A DNA stretch of 64,000 bases from Hygrophila difformis (lineage: Eukaryota; Streptophyta; Magnoliopsida; Lamiales; Acanthaceae). The DNA lies in assembly GCA_030278955.1 (NCBI GenBank), contig JAOANR010000003.1, positions 30,767,227 to 30,831,226 on the forward strand, read 5' to 3'. The translations under genes were made by a program, and so were the position numbers. Under the pieces are notes generated by a model that searched no databases, was not told the origin of the DNA, and saw only the letters and a program-made list of their open reading frames with translations. This document shows positions 1-11,637 of this stretch, piece after piece. Every line of letters begins with the position of its first letter. The stretch's first letter is position 1.

Positions 1-1177
1 CCAAAACCATAGTAAGGTTAACTTACAGTGGGGATGATGTCTAGGAAGTCACGGGGTCGTCCGGAATCCACGGGATGTCACGAACGAATCTCTTCCACCC
101 GATTTATTCTTCCCTTGGCTCCGATTTGTGTTCGAATATGAAGATTCGTAAGTTAGTATGATGTTTATGATCTTAAAATCATAAGGAAACTTGAATAACA
201 TCTTACCAACAATCCAAAGCCTGCAATCCTTGATCTACACACTTCCTTGGTTGGATTTGGTTGCCGGAAACTCGTCGGAAAGTCGCCGGAAGTTCGTCGG
301 AAGAGTGTTTGGCTTTTGGGAGAGTTTTTGGAGAGTTTGGGGTGAATGATTGATGAAAATGGCTGAGAATGGGGATGGGATTGATTACATAACATCCAAA
401 AAGATGCCACACCCGTGATAGATCAAGATTCCCACCTTTGGGACCCAAAAAATGGCAAAAACTCCCAAAAACACATAAATCCCGACTGCTACAGTAGCAT
501 GCTACAGTAGCGTGCTACAGTAGCATGCTACAGTAACTTTTTTTTTTTTTTTTTAAATTTTTTTTTTTTTATATATATATATTAAGATTCTTATCTTAAA
601 AAAAATCATAATGTGGGAATTTTTGTGATCTTGTAAGTCATACATAGCTTCAAAAAGGAATATATTCTTTATTTGAAAATGACAAGATATGATTAATATT
701 CCACCCTACAATTTCAAACCATAGTCAAATTATTCCCAATTATATTATGGCATTCTAGAATAATTCATAAAAAAAAATATGGGTAGAATGATTAATCAAG
801 GATATATAGAAAATAGATAATTCTCATTATAATTTAAACATGTAAATATATACATGTATATACATGTGTACATGTTTGGAAAGATTATTTCAAGACCAAG
901 GTATATATATGTGTATATAAACTTGTATATGGATTTAAAATATTCTATGAACCATATACTTATTACACTTGATATTGAAATCCATATATTTATTTGAAAA
1001 GACAAATATATATATAATTTTTCAAAGTATGTTTTTTTTTTTAGAAAATAATATACTAATCTTTAAGCAAATATTTGAACATATAAATATATATAGATTT
1101 GATTAAAAATCTACTTAGTGAATTAATCAAAAATATATATTCATATATATATTTCGGGCAATTTCTATGGTATTACA
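1..1177 (-). mobile_element. Partial gypsy LTR (minus orientation)
   Basis: The segment ends at 1177 in TATTACA, the reverse complement of an LTR start TGTAATA. It is followed by a pyrimidine-rich stretch at 1178-1190, which on the minus strand is a polypurine tract. The left part (about 20-260) has the same layout as the LTR at 40220-40460: a CTTACTGTGGG-like motif, a stretch on the theme of CCGGAATCCACGGG, then ACCAACnnnC. No coding capacity was found; the short reading frames here are AT-rich noise. The other end of the LTR lies outside the window. Confidence 0.65.
485..537. repeat. 13-bp tandem repeat
   Basis: About four copies of CTACAGTAGCATG, one with a G for A change, directly followed by long T runs (537-572). 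It lies inside the LTR remnant and has no coding meaning. Confidence 0.85.
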
Positions 1178-1520
1178 ATCTACCCTCCTTAAGAATCAAC
1201 TTCGTCCCCGAAGTTGCGCGACTTATTGACCGATTGATTGATTGCGATTGTATCATTAAATTTCTTCCGACTTCACGGGTTCTTGGAATTAAAATTCTTT
1301 TCCTTCATGAACTTAACTCCAATTATTTTTACTCAATTCATGGAATGTCTTCGGGCTTCCTTTCCCTCTTTTATTCCATTTTGAATTTAAATCTATCGGC
1401 GTTTCATATCCGAGCAATAATTTATTGTGATAAATTATTTTCTTCTTCTCGGAAATATTTCAACATTGATCGGAATAAATTTTATTCCTTTGGGCGTTGA
1501 TAAAAATTCGGGGTATTACA
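1178..1520 (-). mobile_element. Gypsy 3' internal end joined to another LTR start
   Basis: Positions 1178-1216 read, on the minus strand, as a pre-PPT hairpin plus polypurine tract of a gypsy element. After about 1245 the sequence instead matches the LTR start at 41000-41264 (shared text around CGACTTCACGG, the ATCTATCGGCG region and GATAAAAAT...GGGTATTACA), ending at 1520. The two pieces were therefore joined by deletion or recombination. The ORF across 1099-1500 does not resemble any protein and follows LTR sequence. Confidence 0.6.
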
Positions 1521-3140
1521 ATAAACCCCCTCAACCTCACCCATTCCCACGCCATTCTTGTTCTCAGCATTAATATTTTTGATTTCGGCTATTCTCATTA
1601 CCTAGTTTAGTTTAGTGTAAGATAGTTTAGTGCTTGTGCGGTTTTAATAGTATTGTTAGAAATAGTTTAGCAGTCAAGATTTTGAGTGGGATTTTCGGTG
1701 CAAGCCAAGGAGCTTTAGAGCTGAGTAAGGATTATTACAGATAGCTAGTTCGTGTTAGTGCTCCGGGTAAGATTTATTAAGTCGGAAATTCTAGTTATTA
1801 TTATTTTTATAGCTTACTAAGTTAATATTGAAATTTTGCTAGCCAAATAGCTGTAAAGGGATATCTGCTCGTAGCCTACGCGTGTGTCGTATCCATTCCA
1901 TCTTCGGTGACAGTAAGTAGATTTTTACTCTTTGGAGTAAAGCCAAATTTATTTTAGCTAAAGCATAATTTTTAATACCGCTTTATTATTTTAAATTTAT
2001 GCTTATAGCTCCCTACTGCTTTTGGATTATTGGTATGCCATTTTACTGTGCTTCACAATACTTGCAACTATTCTCAATGTCCTATGGATTTTTGAGCGCG
2101 CATTGTTACGGGGTTTGGTCCAAGTTTTGGGTCGCTGCTGCCACCTCCGCCGTTTGCTTGTGTTACACGACTTACGGGGACAGATGTTAATCCTCCGCCG
2201 TTTGCCTGTAATACACGACTTACGGGGACTGATGGGAATCAGCCCGATGCCATTTCTCGATTCAATGTGGTCTGAGGAAATTTCTTACCTCCACCACAAC
2301 CCTTGAATGTATGTGAGATTTGGGCCCTATAACGGGGAACCTGCACATCATGTTGGCTGAGAAATTATTTCTTGGTAACGCATAGTGTCATATTATCTCT
2401 TCCCGGGATTAGATTTATATGGATTTTGTCTGTGCTTAAATTACTTCTCGTTTCAGCATACCATTACCATAACTGTTGTCTTTAAATTATTTCTGCAACC
2501 CTACCTCCTCCGGGAGTAAACGTCTACTTACTCAGCGATTGTTTTCGCTGACTCTACACTTGTCACCATTTCCTTTCAGGTTTTGAGATCTGCAAGGCAT
2601 CATCTGCACGGGCACGATTGGGGGTATTATTTATAAAAATGTATATTTTAAAAACCCCCTTTTTATAATAATATATTACTTGGCATAGATAGTGATTTAT
2701 CGAGCATAAACAAAATATTTGGGTTTTATCCCATTTATGAAAATATGGTGCCCTACTGTTTTAAACAATGCATTACGCGTTAAACAGTATTTTTGAGTAT
2801 GAAATAGACAACCCCTTTTTATGAAATAAAAACTTCCATGGATTTACTCCATTATTGTTATTGCGCGCTTTGAGGAATGCAGTCCTCCGTTTGGTTACGC
2901 TATACCAAACATTTTTATTAAGCTTATTTTATACTTCTCATAGTATATAAGCTTCTTTGTGAATTATATGCTAGCTTGTCCGGAACGTGGTTAGCATATA
3001 CATTCAATTCTGATTTTCTGCAATTATTTATGCTAGCCTTAGCGTATTTCGGGCAGTCCGGAATACGTGGCGGTAGCACCCCACCCATTGTTCCCGCTCT
3101 TTTCTTCCGCTGCATCTTTAGGGAGAACGGGGGTGTTACA
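1521..3140 (+). mobile_element. Diverged LTR fragment related to the chromovirus LTR
   Basis: From about 1740 the text follows the R/U5 part of the LTR at 4490-5897 with many substitutions: AGATAGCTAG, GTAAGTAGATTTTTACTC, GAGCGCGCATTGTTACGGGG, CTCAGCGATTG. It ends at 3140 in GGGGGTGTTACA, a normal LTR end. The first 200 bases (1521-1739) match nothing else in the window. No primer site follows, so this is a solo or truncated LTR. A 35-bp segment with TCCGCCGTTTGC is locally duplicated (about 2147-2180 and 2193-2229). Confidence 0.65.
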
Positions 3141-3184
3141 AGCCCAAACCCTAAGCCCAACCCAACCAAACCCTAACCCTAATT

Positions 3185-4075
3185 TTGTCTAGCTGCCGCC
3201 GCCGCCGCCCCAATCTCCGGCGCCGGTCTCGCCGCCGGCGAGATTCCGGCGAACCTCCGGCCGGCCACCATCTCCGGCCAACACCTCCGTTAAGCCCAAA
3301 AATCCGGATCTCGAACCATCTTCCCGTCCCCCACTCCATTTCGGCCCTATCACCACCACCGGACCACCATCTCCTCCACCTCAGGCCACCCCCATCCTGC
3401 CATCCCGTAACCACGTCCGGCCATCCCCAACCCTACACGAACCTGTCACCGCCGCCCTCCACCATCATCCATCATCTCATCAACAGAAACAAAAAAAAAA
3501 GAAGGAAAGAAGAGGAAATAAGGAAGGAGGAGAAACGGCCAAGGCCGCCGACGGACGCGCCACCACCCGCGGCCACTCCATCACGGCCGCCACCACCCGT
3601 CGCCATCTCCACCTTCATCTCCATCTTCATCTTCTTCCCCCAGCCACCATCGGAGTCGAACCTCAACCTCCTGCCGCCGCATCCACCCCCGAACCACCGC
3701 AACACCACCACCTCCACCCTACAGTCGCCGCGCCGCCGCCGAGCTTGCCGCGACACCACCGCCGCCCAGCAGCCCCCGGCTGCCTCCCCACCACCCGCAG
3801 CCACCACCCGTAGCCACCACACCACCACCATCTCGTTTCGCCACCACCGCCCTCCTCCACTCTCCCGCCACCGCCGCCACAGCCGCCGACCACCACCACC
3901 ACCATCCTCTCCATCTCCATCCCTTCTCCTCAAAACCAACAAGATCCATAGACACCAAAAGGAATTGAACAAGAAAAGAAGAAGAATAGAAAGAGAGAGA
4001 GAGATCCGAGAGTGAGAGAAGGAGCGCCGCCGCTGCTGTCTCCATCCGCTGCCGCCGCCGCCGTCGGCCGCCGCC
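3185..4075 (+). other. C-rich low-complexity block in LTR U3 (not a gene)
   Basis: This is a strongly GC-rich, strand-asymmetric block of CCG, CCA and TCC triplets inside an AT-rich genome, repeated in the 3' LTR at 12313-13215. It is open in one + frame for 276 codons (279 in the other copy) and open antisense too, but neither direction has an ATG. The encoded text is simple Arg/Pro/Ser/His sequence. I read it as a composition effect or an old captured GC-rich fragment, not a protein gene. Confidence 0.7.
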
Positions 4076-4289
4076 AGAAAAGGAAAATCTTAGAGGAAGT
4101 TTGAAAATTGTAATGGAGACAAAGGAGTTTGGAAAGAAATATTAGGGGAGGAGCGAAAATGTGGTGTGGACTGAGCCGAAATGGGAGACTGAGCAGAAAT
4201 GATTGAAAATGAGAATAGGGGCTGGGCGGCTAGATGGCATTTTTGACTAAAAAAAAAAAAAAAACGCAGATGGTGACAGGCTGACAGCT

Positions 4290-4307
4290 CCCTATATAAA
4301 TATAGGG
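4290..4307 (+). promoter_or_regulatory. LTR TATA box within a palindrome
   Basis: CCCTATATAAATATAGGG forms a near-perfect inverted repeat around the TATA motif. The second LTR has the same 18 bases at 13435-13452. Transcription would start about 25-35 bases downstream, near 4335 (inference). Confidence 0.7.
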
Positions 4308-5289
4308 CTTACCCGAGATCTGCTCCATATTTTTTTTTCCTCACTTTGCAGATCTGATTTCTCCCTTCTAATTTTCTGTTAAAATCAATGCTTTCTGCCT
4401 ACCCTATACTTTCCTCTCTTCCAAAATTTTAAAGAAACCCTCTAAAGATATATACATATATATATAATAATATATATAAAAAAAGGGTCATAGATAGTTA
4501 GTCCGTCGCGGTACTCCGAATAAAGCAGCAGAATTGCGATATTTATCTATCATCTTGGGCCAAGGTAGTATAAAATATATTTATAATCATATTTATTTTT
4601 AGTTATTATTTCCTCTAAATATTATTGTAACATGCTAAATTAAATATTAGAACTTGCTAGTCAAGTAGCGGGAAAAAGTTATCTGCTCGTTGTCCGTGCG
4701 CGTATCGTGTCCATCCTGCCCACGGTAACTGTAAGTAGATTTTTACTCTTTGGAGTAAGCCCAAATTATTTTAGCTTAAGCATAAATTTTAAATACCGCT
4801 TTATTATATTTTAAATTTATGCTTATTGCTCCCTACCGTTTTTTAGAATATTGTATGCTATATTTTTACTGTGCCTAATAATTGTTGCAACTATTCTCAA
4901 AATCCTACGGATTTTTGAGCGCGCATTGTTACGGGGGTGGGACTGTGTGTGGGTCGCTGCTGCCCAACTCCCTCGTTTGTTGTGCATATTTTAGCCACGC
5001 GGGGACCACTGGGGTTACTCAGCCCGATGTCATTACCTTATCTCACAGTGGGTTGAGGAAATTTCTTACCTCCCCCACACCCTTGAGTGTATGTGCGAAT
5101 TGGGCCCTACGGCGGGGAACCTGCACATCACGGTGGCCGAGATAATAATTTTTCGGTAACGCATATTGTTATATTATCTGTTCCCGGGATATAGAGTAAT
5201 ATTTCGTATATGCATTAATTATCTTCGTTTAAGCATGCCTTATTCCGTAAATGTTATTTAAATTATTTCTGTAACTCGACCTCCTCCGG

Positions 5290-5328
5290 GAGTAAGGGTC
5301 TCCTTACTCAGCGATTGTTTTTCGCTGA
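5290..5328 (+). promoter_or_regulatory. Paired hairpins in U5
   Basis: Two adjacent inverted repeats sharing two bases: GAGTAAGG-GTCT-CCTTACTC (5290-5309), then TCAGCGA...TCGCTGA (5308-5328). They are identical in the 3' LTR at 14440-14478 and present with changed bases in the older LTR at 2514-2551. Function unknown; possibly RNA structure near the processing signals. Confidence 0.65.
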
Positions 5329-5900
5329 CTCTACACTTTTCATGCTCACTCTCAGGTTTGGATATTTGTGAAGATCAGTAAACATTTCACGCATCGGGCA
5401 CGGTTTGGGTTTATTCCGAATATTTCAAATTTGAGTGCGAATTATGTATAATATTTTAAATTTCCTTAATGGAATTAAACAACTTGGTATATGTGTGTTA
5501 ATAAAGCGAGGACGTATATTTTAAATTTTCCACCGTTCTTGTAATTTATACGCCTCGTATTTTAATGTGTGACGGACGATTATATTTATATGTGTGAGTA
5601 ATGAACTATTTTATTTATTTTATATATATATAAATGTCCCTTTTATTAAATGAAATCTCCATGGGTTTATTCCAATATTATCATTGCGCGTATTCGCAAA
5701 AAGATCTGCTCCTCCGTTTGAGTTATGTTAACTTATCCGGAAAGTAGATAACATATACATCAAACTCTGATTGTATGCAAGTATGCCAGCTAGCCGTAGC
5801 GTATTCCGGACGGCCCGGAATGCGTGGCGGTAACATCGGCCCATTCTCCCTGCACTGTGCTTCCGCTGTACCTTTAGGGAAAATGGGGGTGTTACAAATT

Positions 5901-5912
5901 GGTATCAGAGCA
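5901..5912 (+). promoter_or_regulatory. Primer binding site, tRNA-iMet
   Basis: TGGTATCAGAGC is complementary to the 3' end of plant initiator methionine tRNA (established for most plant gypsy and copia elements). It lies three bases after the LTR end at 5897. Confidence 0.93.
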
Positions 5913-6970
5913 CTGGGCTCTATCAAAATATGCATATAAAAATTAAATTTTGGCACAAGGAAATATTTTTTTACAAGATGATTTGCTCTATCAGAGCAAT
6001 TATTTCTTGTTTTTGATATATACTAGGCTTTATACCTTTGAAAAATGGAAAATGATTTGCTGAATTTTAGGCTGTCAGTTAAATAATTTTGAGTAGAAAT
6101 ATAGTATATTATTGATTGTTTATTTATTTGATCTAATAAATTAAACAGTGACGGGTGAAATAAAGGAAGTATAAGTTTGTTTATTTTTAACAAAAGCAAA
6201 AAGAAAGATAAAAAAGGAAGCAAAGTGAGAGCATTAATCAGGTGGCCCAAGGTATTGGTAGGAAATTAAATTTACTAGTTGGGCTTGAATTAATTGGAAA
6301 TTAAATTCAATAGACATGATAGGAATGCAACTTGATAAGTAGATTGTGATAGATCGTATTTTTGGTTTTAATTTTTTTTAAATATTTTTTTATCAAAAAA
6401 AAAAGAAGAAAAGAAAAGAAGTTAGCATTAATGTGTTTACAAATGAAAAAAAAAATGAAACTGTTTTGAAAGTAAAGTATGGTCGCTATGTAAAGTAGTG
6501 CATTTAATTTAAATTATTGAAAAGTATGGCACTAATTTAAATTATTGTAAGGTAGTGCATTTAAATGGCTATGTAAAGAAGTATGGCACAATTTTTTTTT
6601 TTTAAATTTCTTAGTAGTGCGTTTAAATTATTGAATTTTTGCAAAGAAAAAAAAATAATAATATATATATATATAAACTTGCCAAGTATTTTTATTTTGG
6701 GAACGGGAATACACACATATACATATAGGCACGAGCAGAAATAAAATTTTATGAGTATATTTTGACTAGAGGTTGAAGTTGAAAAAAAAAAAAAAAAATG
6801 GGGGACTTGGTCGTTTCCCCTCAATAAGCAAGTGGGGTTGCATTGGTAATCAATGTTTTCTTAGTATCTAATTGCCTAGACATAGTTCACTACTTAGTAC
6901 CGAGATGTACTACAATTGAGTATCTATAATTAAGTTTCCGATATCGTTGGGATTATTTATTGTTTTTCAG
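5913..6970 (+). other. Chromovirus untranslated leader
   Basis: AT-rich leader between primer site and gag with no convincing ORF. The words GTAGTGCATTTAA and AAGTATGGCAC recur three or four times at 6490-6640. Several A runs occur. Confidence 0.7.
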
Positions 6971-8103
6971 ATGCCTCCACGTGGACGTCCAAGGAAATAC
7001 CCGGTAAACCCACCAGTTACGCCTAACCATATGGAAGGAAGGCAAAATCCCATGGAAGGAAGACAAAACCCTGTGGAAAATAGGCAAGACCCTATGGTGG
7101 GTCGGCAAGCTCGATTGGAGCAGTTGATACTTACTATCGGTGCTGCTGTGGAACGGCAATTGGCAAGAGAAGAAGAACAAGAAGGACAATCCTCGGACTA
7201 CATCGGGGCTATACATAAATATCAGCCGCCCAGATATTCCGGGCATGAAGACCCAGCTAAATTGGAAGGTTGGATTGAAACGTTCGACAAGCTGCTGAAG
7301 GCAGTACAGTGCCCAGAGGATAGAATGGTAGAAGTGGCCACGTTTTTCCTAAATGGCAAGGCAAATACCTGGTGGCGGAACCAGGATGATCAGAACATCA
7401 GTTGGCCAGAATTTCAGGAGACCCTACGAGCAAGGTTTTACTCCACTAGCGTGATGAACGCTAAATACGAGGAGTTTGTTACTCTGAGGCAAGGCAACCG
7501 CTCCGTCCATGAATACTATGAAAAATTCAACGAGCTACTTCGCTTCGCTCCAGGACTAGTGAATACCGATCATGCCCAGGCTCAGAAGTTCGAGCTCGGC
7601 CTGAACCGAGAAATCCGAGAGGGATTGGGAGGAAAACAGTTCTTCAGCCTCCAGAAACTGTATGACCGAGCCATGACAATTGAGAGGGTTCGACAACCAA
7701 AGCGAAGAGAAGAACATGTCGGACAATCCCATGCTGCTCATAAGAGAGGGCGCTTTGAGAAGAACAAGACAGAGGGAACAATGGCCCACGCCGAAACTTC
7801 AATGGCCCCAATCCGAGAAACAACGATCGCCCTCCTCTTCCAACACCTTGCCCTAAATGCAACAAACGACATTGGATGCAAGCTTGCCCGCGATTTGGGG
7901 ACTGTTTCAGGTGTGGCCTTAACGGCCATATGGTCAGTGATTGTGGCGTCCGTTTGGACGTTAACCGATTACGGGAGGATCTCAAGAAGGACCAGCGCTT
8001 CCGGACAGTGGAGTGTTTGAATGGAAAGCCGAGGAACCCACAACCAAACCAGGGCCATGGTCAGAGGAACCCACCACAAACTGTCTGGAACAATCAAGGA
8101 TGA
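6971..8103 (+). pseudogene. gag: gag polyprotein, frameshifted
   Basis: The ATG at 6971 begins MPPRGRPRK, the usual start of Tekay-type gag; the frame is open a few codons further upstream. The capsid-like Retrotrans_gag region covers about residues 85-245, with YQPPRYSGHEDPAKLEGW, WWRNQ, RARFY and EYYEKFNELLRFAP. From about 7757-7800 the homologous text continues in the -1 frame, as expected from a one-base loss. That frame carries CPKCNKRHW and the CCHC zinc knuckle CFRCGLNGHMVSDC (about 7903-7944). It ends at TGA 8101-8103, immediately upstream of protease in the same frame. Gag would package the RNA and form the particle. The second half cannot be made here without a frameshift. Confidence 0.85.
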
Positions 8104-11100
8104 CTGAACGTAGTTAACCGAGCCGATCTCCATGAAGCTGATGACGTCATAGCTGGTACGTTCACAGTTAAAGGTTTCCCGACATATGTTTTATTTGATT
8201 CTGGAGCATCGTATTCCTTTATAGCGAGTAAGAAAGCGGAACAACTAGGATTTAGAGCCCCTAGTGCAGTGAACTTAGGTGTTTCTTTACCTAATGGGAC
8301 AGTGGTGAACTGTTCTCAGAGGTACATGGACGTTCCAATTCTTATTTATGGGGATGAGTTTGCAGCGAACTTGATTAAGTTCGACTTGCAAGACTTTGAC
8401 ATTATTTTGGGAATGGATTGGCTGACACGACACAAGGCGACCATCAACTGCGCTGAACAGAAGGTGACGGTGTATGGACCCAATAAGAAGAGATTGTCTA
8501 TTTATGCGAAGCCATCCAAGCCAAGGATAAAGATCGTTACGGTTCTAAAGATAACGAAGCTAGCGAATAAGGGACATCCGATTTACCTCTGCCAAGTAGA
8601 GGACAAGAAGGGAGAGGGAATTGTTCTAGAACAAATCCCGGTCGTTCGTGACTTCCCAGATGTGTTCCCAGAAGAAATCCCAGGGATGCCACCACACAGG
8701 GAGATAGAATTCACCATCGATTTGGCTTCAGGAACGCAGCCTGTGTCTAAAGCCCCATGCCGTATGGCACCTGCAGAGAGTAAGGAATTGAAAGAGCAAC
8801 TGAAAGAATTACTTGATAAGGGTTACATCAGACCGAGTACATCACCATGGGGAGCTCCAGTGTTATTCGTTCGCAAGAAAGATGGTAGTATGCGACTCTG
8901 TATAGACTACCGCGGACTAAATCAGGTGACTATCAAAAACAAATATCCTCTCCCAAGGATCGATGATCTGTTTGATCAATTGAAGGGAGCAAAGATGTTT
9001 TCGAAGATTGATCTGAGATCGGGGTATCATCAGCTGAGGGTAGCTGAAGAGGATATTCCGAAGACGGCTTTCCGAACTAGATATGGGCATTATGAATTTA
9101 CCGTAATGTCCTTCGGGTTAACAAATGCTCCGGCGGTATTTATGAGTCTGATGAATGACGTGTTCCGAGCATTATTAGACATTTGCGTAGTAGTGTTCAT
9201 CGATGACATTCTGATCTACTCTAAGGGGGAGCACGAGCACGAAGAACACTTACGCAAGGTTTTGACAATACTAAGGGATCACCAGTTGTACGCGAAATTG
9301 TCAAAGTGTGAATTCTGGCTGAACAAGGTGTCCTTTCTTGGACGCACTGTATCGGTTGAAGGAATTTCTGTTGACCCAACCAAGGTATCCGCAGTAGCTG
9401 GATGGCCTATTCCGACCTCACAGACCGAGATAAGAAGCTTCCTTGGTTTAGCAGGATACTACAGACGGTTTGTGCAAGACTTCTCTAAGATTGCTAGACC
9501 GTTGACGCAAAATCTGAAGAAGGGAAGCAAGGTGATATGGACTCCGGAGTGCAACGTTGCATTTGAGACATTGAAAAAGAGGCTAACCACAGCTCCTGTC
9601 CTAACGCTTCCTACGGACACAGATGATTTTGAAGTGTACAGCGATGCATCCAAAAACGGATTAGGGTGTGTCCTGATGCAACTTGGGAAAGTAATAGCTT
9701 ACGCATCCCGACAGTTGAGACCTCATGAAGAAAACTATCCCACACACGACCTAGAGTTAGCAGCAGTCGTGTTCGCACTGAAGATATGGAGACACTACCT
9801 GTATGGGCGAAAATGCAAGATCTACACAGATCATAAGAGTCTAAAGTATATTTTCACGCAGAAAGAGTTAAACATGCAACAGAGGAGGTGGCTAGAATTG
9901 ATTAAAGACTATAATCTGGACATTGCTTACCACGAGGGAAAAGCAAATGTCGTAGCAGATGCACTTAGCCGTAAAGCCACGCATATTACTAGCATGAAGG
10001 TCCTTCCACCAGAGTTGTATAAGGAGTTAGCAAAATTTGGAATCGAGTTGGTGTATGAAGGGACGCCAGCAAGATTATTTAGCACGATTGCCATTCGACC
10101 AGATTTCCTTAATGAAATTCAAGCAGGTCAACAAGGGGATATTAAGCTGGAAAGAATAAAGGCCAAGATTGAGCAAGGAATGGCATCGGACTTCCAAATT
10201 GAAGCAGATGGGTGTATCAAATTTCGGGGACGTTGGTGCATACCACAAGCATGTGCCGAGTTAAAAAGAAAGATTTTAGAAGAAGGGCATGAGACGCCAT
10301 ACTCAGTTCATCCGGGAGGTGATAAATTGTACAAGGATCTAAAAGAACATTTCTGGTGGCCTCGGATGAAAAAGGAAGTAGCAAATTTTGTTGAGCAATG
10401 CCCTATTTGTCAGAAGGTTAAAGCAGAAAGGAATAAACCCATCGGATTGGTCAAACCGTTGGAGATCCCAATGTTGAAATGGGATAGTATCTCGATGGAC
10501 TTTGTCTCGGGACTGCCGAGGACGCCATCGGGATATGATAAAATTTGGGTTATTGTTGACAGATTAACCAAGGCTGCTATCTTCATACCCATGCGAGAAA
10601 AATGGAGTATGGAACAGTTAGCAAAGGCCTATGTGGAGAATGTGGTAAGGAGACACGGAGTTCCACTGGACATAGTGTCAGACCGTGATGGAAGATTTAC
10701 TTCAAACTTCTGGACAAAGCTTCAAGAGGCACTTGGTACGAAGCTTAACTTAAGCACGGCTTTTCATCCGACTACTGATGGACAAACAGAGAGGACTATT
10801 CAAACACTTGAGGACATGTTGAGATCATGTGTCCTGGAGTTTGGTGGTAGCTGGGAAAAACATTTGGCACTGGTAGAGTTCTCATACAACAATAGTTATC
10901 ACGCGAGCATCGGAATGGCACCGTTTGAAGCTATGTACGGGAGAAAGTGTCGCAGCCCTCTGTGTTGGTTCGAGAAGAACAATCCAATCCAAGTTGGACC
11001 TCAGATGATCGAAGAGTCAAGAAAAATAGTCGAAAAGGTCCAACAACGGATTAAGGCGGCACAAGATAGACAGAAAATGTATGCTGACAAGCATAGAAGA

Positions 11101-11553
11101 ATTGGCGAATTTAAAGTAGGGGATAAGATCCTTCTTAAAGTATCTCCCATGAAAGGTGTGATGAGATTTGGCAAGCGCGGAAAATTGAGTCCAAGATATA
11201 TTGGACCTTTTGAAATCACTGCCAGAGTTGGACCATTGGCCTATAGATTGGCCCTACCAGAAGAATTATCTAGAGTTCATAACGTGTTTCACGTATCTCA
11301 ACTCAAGGAATATCATCAGGACCCAAGGAGGGAAGTGATACCCGAAATAATCGAATTGGATGAGAACTTAACATATGAAGAGCGTCCCGTGCGAATCTTG
11401 GATTCAAAGGAACGAACCACTAGGCAAAAATCGATCCGGATGGTAAAGGTGCAGTGGTCAAGGCATGACGAGAGAGATGCAACTTGGGAGGTAGAAGCTG
11501 ATATAAAGGAAAAATACCCTGAATTGTTCAACGAGATTAGAGACCAAGAATAA
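8104..11553 (+). CDS. pol: pol polyprotein: PR-RT-RNaseH-IN-chromodomain
   Basis: The frame is open from just after the TGA at 8101-8103 to 11553. There is no ATG near the start, so it was presumably once continuous with gag. Seen in order: protease active site DSGAS at 8197; reverse transcriptase with FIDD at 9196-9207; RNase H (VYSDAS near 9637, [10 protein letters not shown], then [14 protein letters not shown] ending near 9971); integrase zinc region (H...H...CPICQ near 10404); integrase DDE core with [18 protein letters not shown] and TDGQTERT; and a C-terminal chromodomain with [25 protein letters not shown] and YPELF. Catalytic Asp/Glu residues look intact. Chromodomains of this group direct insertion towards heterochromatin (family knowledge). 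This is the best preserved pol in the window. Confidence 0.93.
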   Translation: MNVVNRADLHEADDVIAGTFTVKGFPTYVLFDSGASYSFIASKKAEQLGFRAPSAVNLGVSLPNGTVVNCSQRYMDVPILIYGDEFAANLIKFDLQDFDIILGMDWLTRHKATINCAEQKVTVYGPNKKRLSIYAKPSKPRIKIVTVLKITKLANKGHPIYLCQVEDKKGEGIVLEQIPVVRDFPDVFPEEIPGMPPHREIEFTIDLASGTQPVSKAPCRMAPAESKELKEQLKELLDKGYIRPSTSPWGAPVLFVRKKDGSMRLCIDYRGLNQVTIKNKYPLPRIDDLFDQLKGAKMFSKIDLRSGYHQLRVAEEDIPKTAFRTRYGHYEFTVMSFGLTNAPAVFMSLMNDVFRALLDICVVVFIDDILIYSKGEHEHEEHLRKVLTILRDHQLYAKLSKCEFWLNKVSFLGRTVSVEGISVDPTKVSAVAGWPIPTSQTEIRSFLGLAGYYRRFVQDFSKIARPLTQNLKKGSKVIWTPECNVAFETLKKRLTTAPVLTLPTDTDDFEVYSDASKNGLGCVLMQLGKVIAYASRQLRPHEENYPTHDLELAAVVFALKIWRHYLYGRKCKIYTDHKSLKYIFTQKELNMQQRRWLELIKDYNLDIAYHEGKANVVADALSRKATHITSMKVLPPELYKELAKFGIELVYEGTPARLFSTIAIRPDFLNEIQAGQQGDIKLERIKAKIEQGMASDFQIEADGCIKFRGRWCIPQACAELKRKILEEGHETPYSVHPGGDKLYKDLKEHFWWPRMKKEVANFVEQCPICQKVKAERNKPIGLVKPLEIPMLKWDSISMDFVSGLPRTPSGYDKIWVIVDRLTKAAIFIPMREKWSMEQLAKAYVENVVRRHGVPLDIVSDRDGRFTSNFWTKLQEALGTKLNLSTAFHPTTDGQTERTIQTLEDMLRSCVLEFGGSWEKHLALVEFSYNNSYHASIGMAPFEAMYGRKCRSPLCWFEKNNPIQVGPQMIEESRKIVEKVQQRIKAAQDRQKMYADKHRRIGEFKVGDKILLKVSPMKGVMRFGKRGKLSPRYIGPFEITARVGPLAYRLALPEELSRVHNVFHVSQLKEYHQDPRREVIPEIIELDENLTYEERPVRILDSKERTTRQKSIRMVKVQWSRHDERDATWEVEADIKEKYPELFNEIRDQE

Positions 11554-11637
11554 CTTGGTGTATTATGTAAGAAGATACATTGGTGTATTGAACTACTTAT
11601 TATAATGCAAAATTTTTTTTAAATGACAATATTATGT

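Larger units (their letters stand above)
3141..5897 (+). repeat. 5' LTR of the chromovirus, 5'-truncated
   Basis: It matches 12269-15047 almost base for base and ends in TGTTACA at 5897, four bases before the primer site. It starts at the LTR-internal position equivalent to 12269, directly after the end of another LTR at 3140. Contents in order: a very C-rich block, the TATA region, and U5 with paired hairpins at 5290-5328. Confidence 0.9.

Noticed and set aside
1099..1500. 133-codon ORF
   Set aside because: It matches LTR sequence at 41000-41264, not a protein.
3168..3182. Telomere-like AAACCCTAACCCTAA
   Set aside because: Only two to three units, present at the same place in the other LTR (about 12296-12310); part of the element, not an interstitial telomere.
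3185..4015. 276-codon Arg/Pro-rich ORF and its antisense partners, repeated at 12313-13152
   Set aside because: No ATG in frame, low complexity, open on both strands, located in LTR U3.
5901..5912. Possible tRNA gene because of the tRNA-Met match
   Set aside because: Only the 3'-end complement is present; it is a primer binding site. Same for 29042 and 43048.
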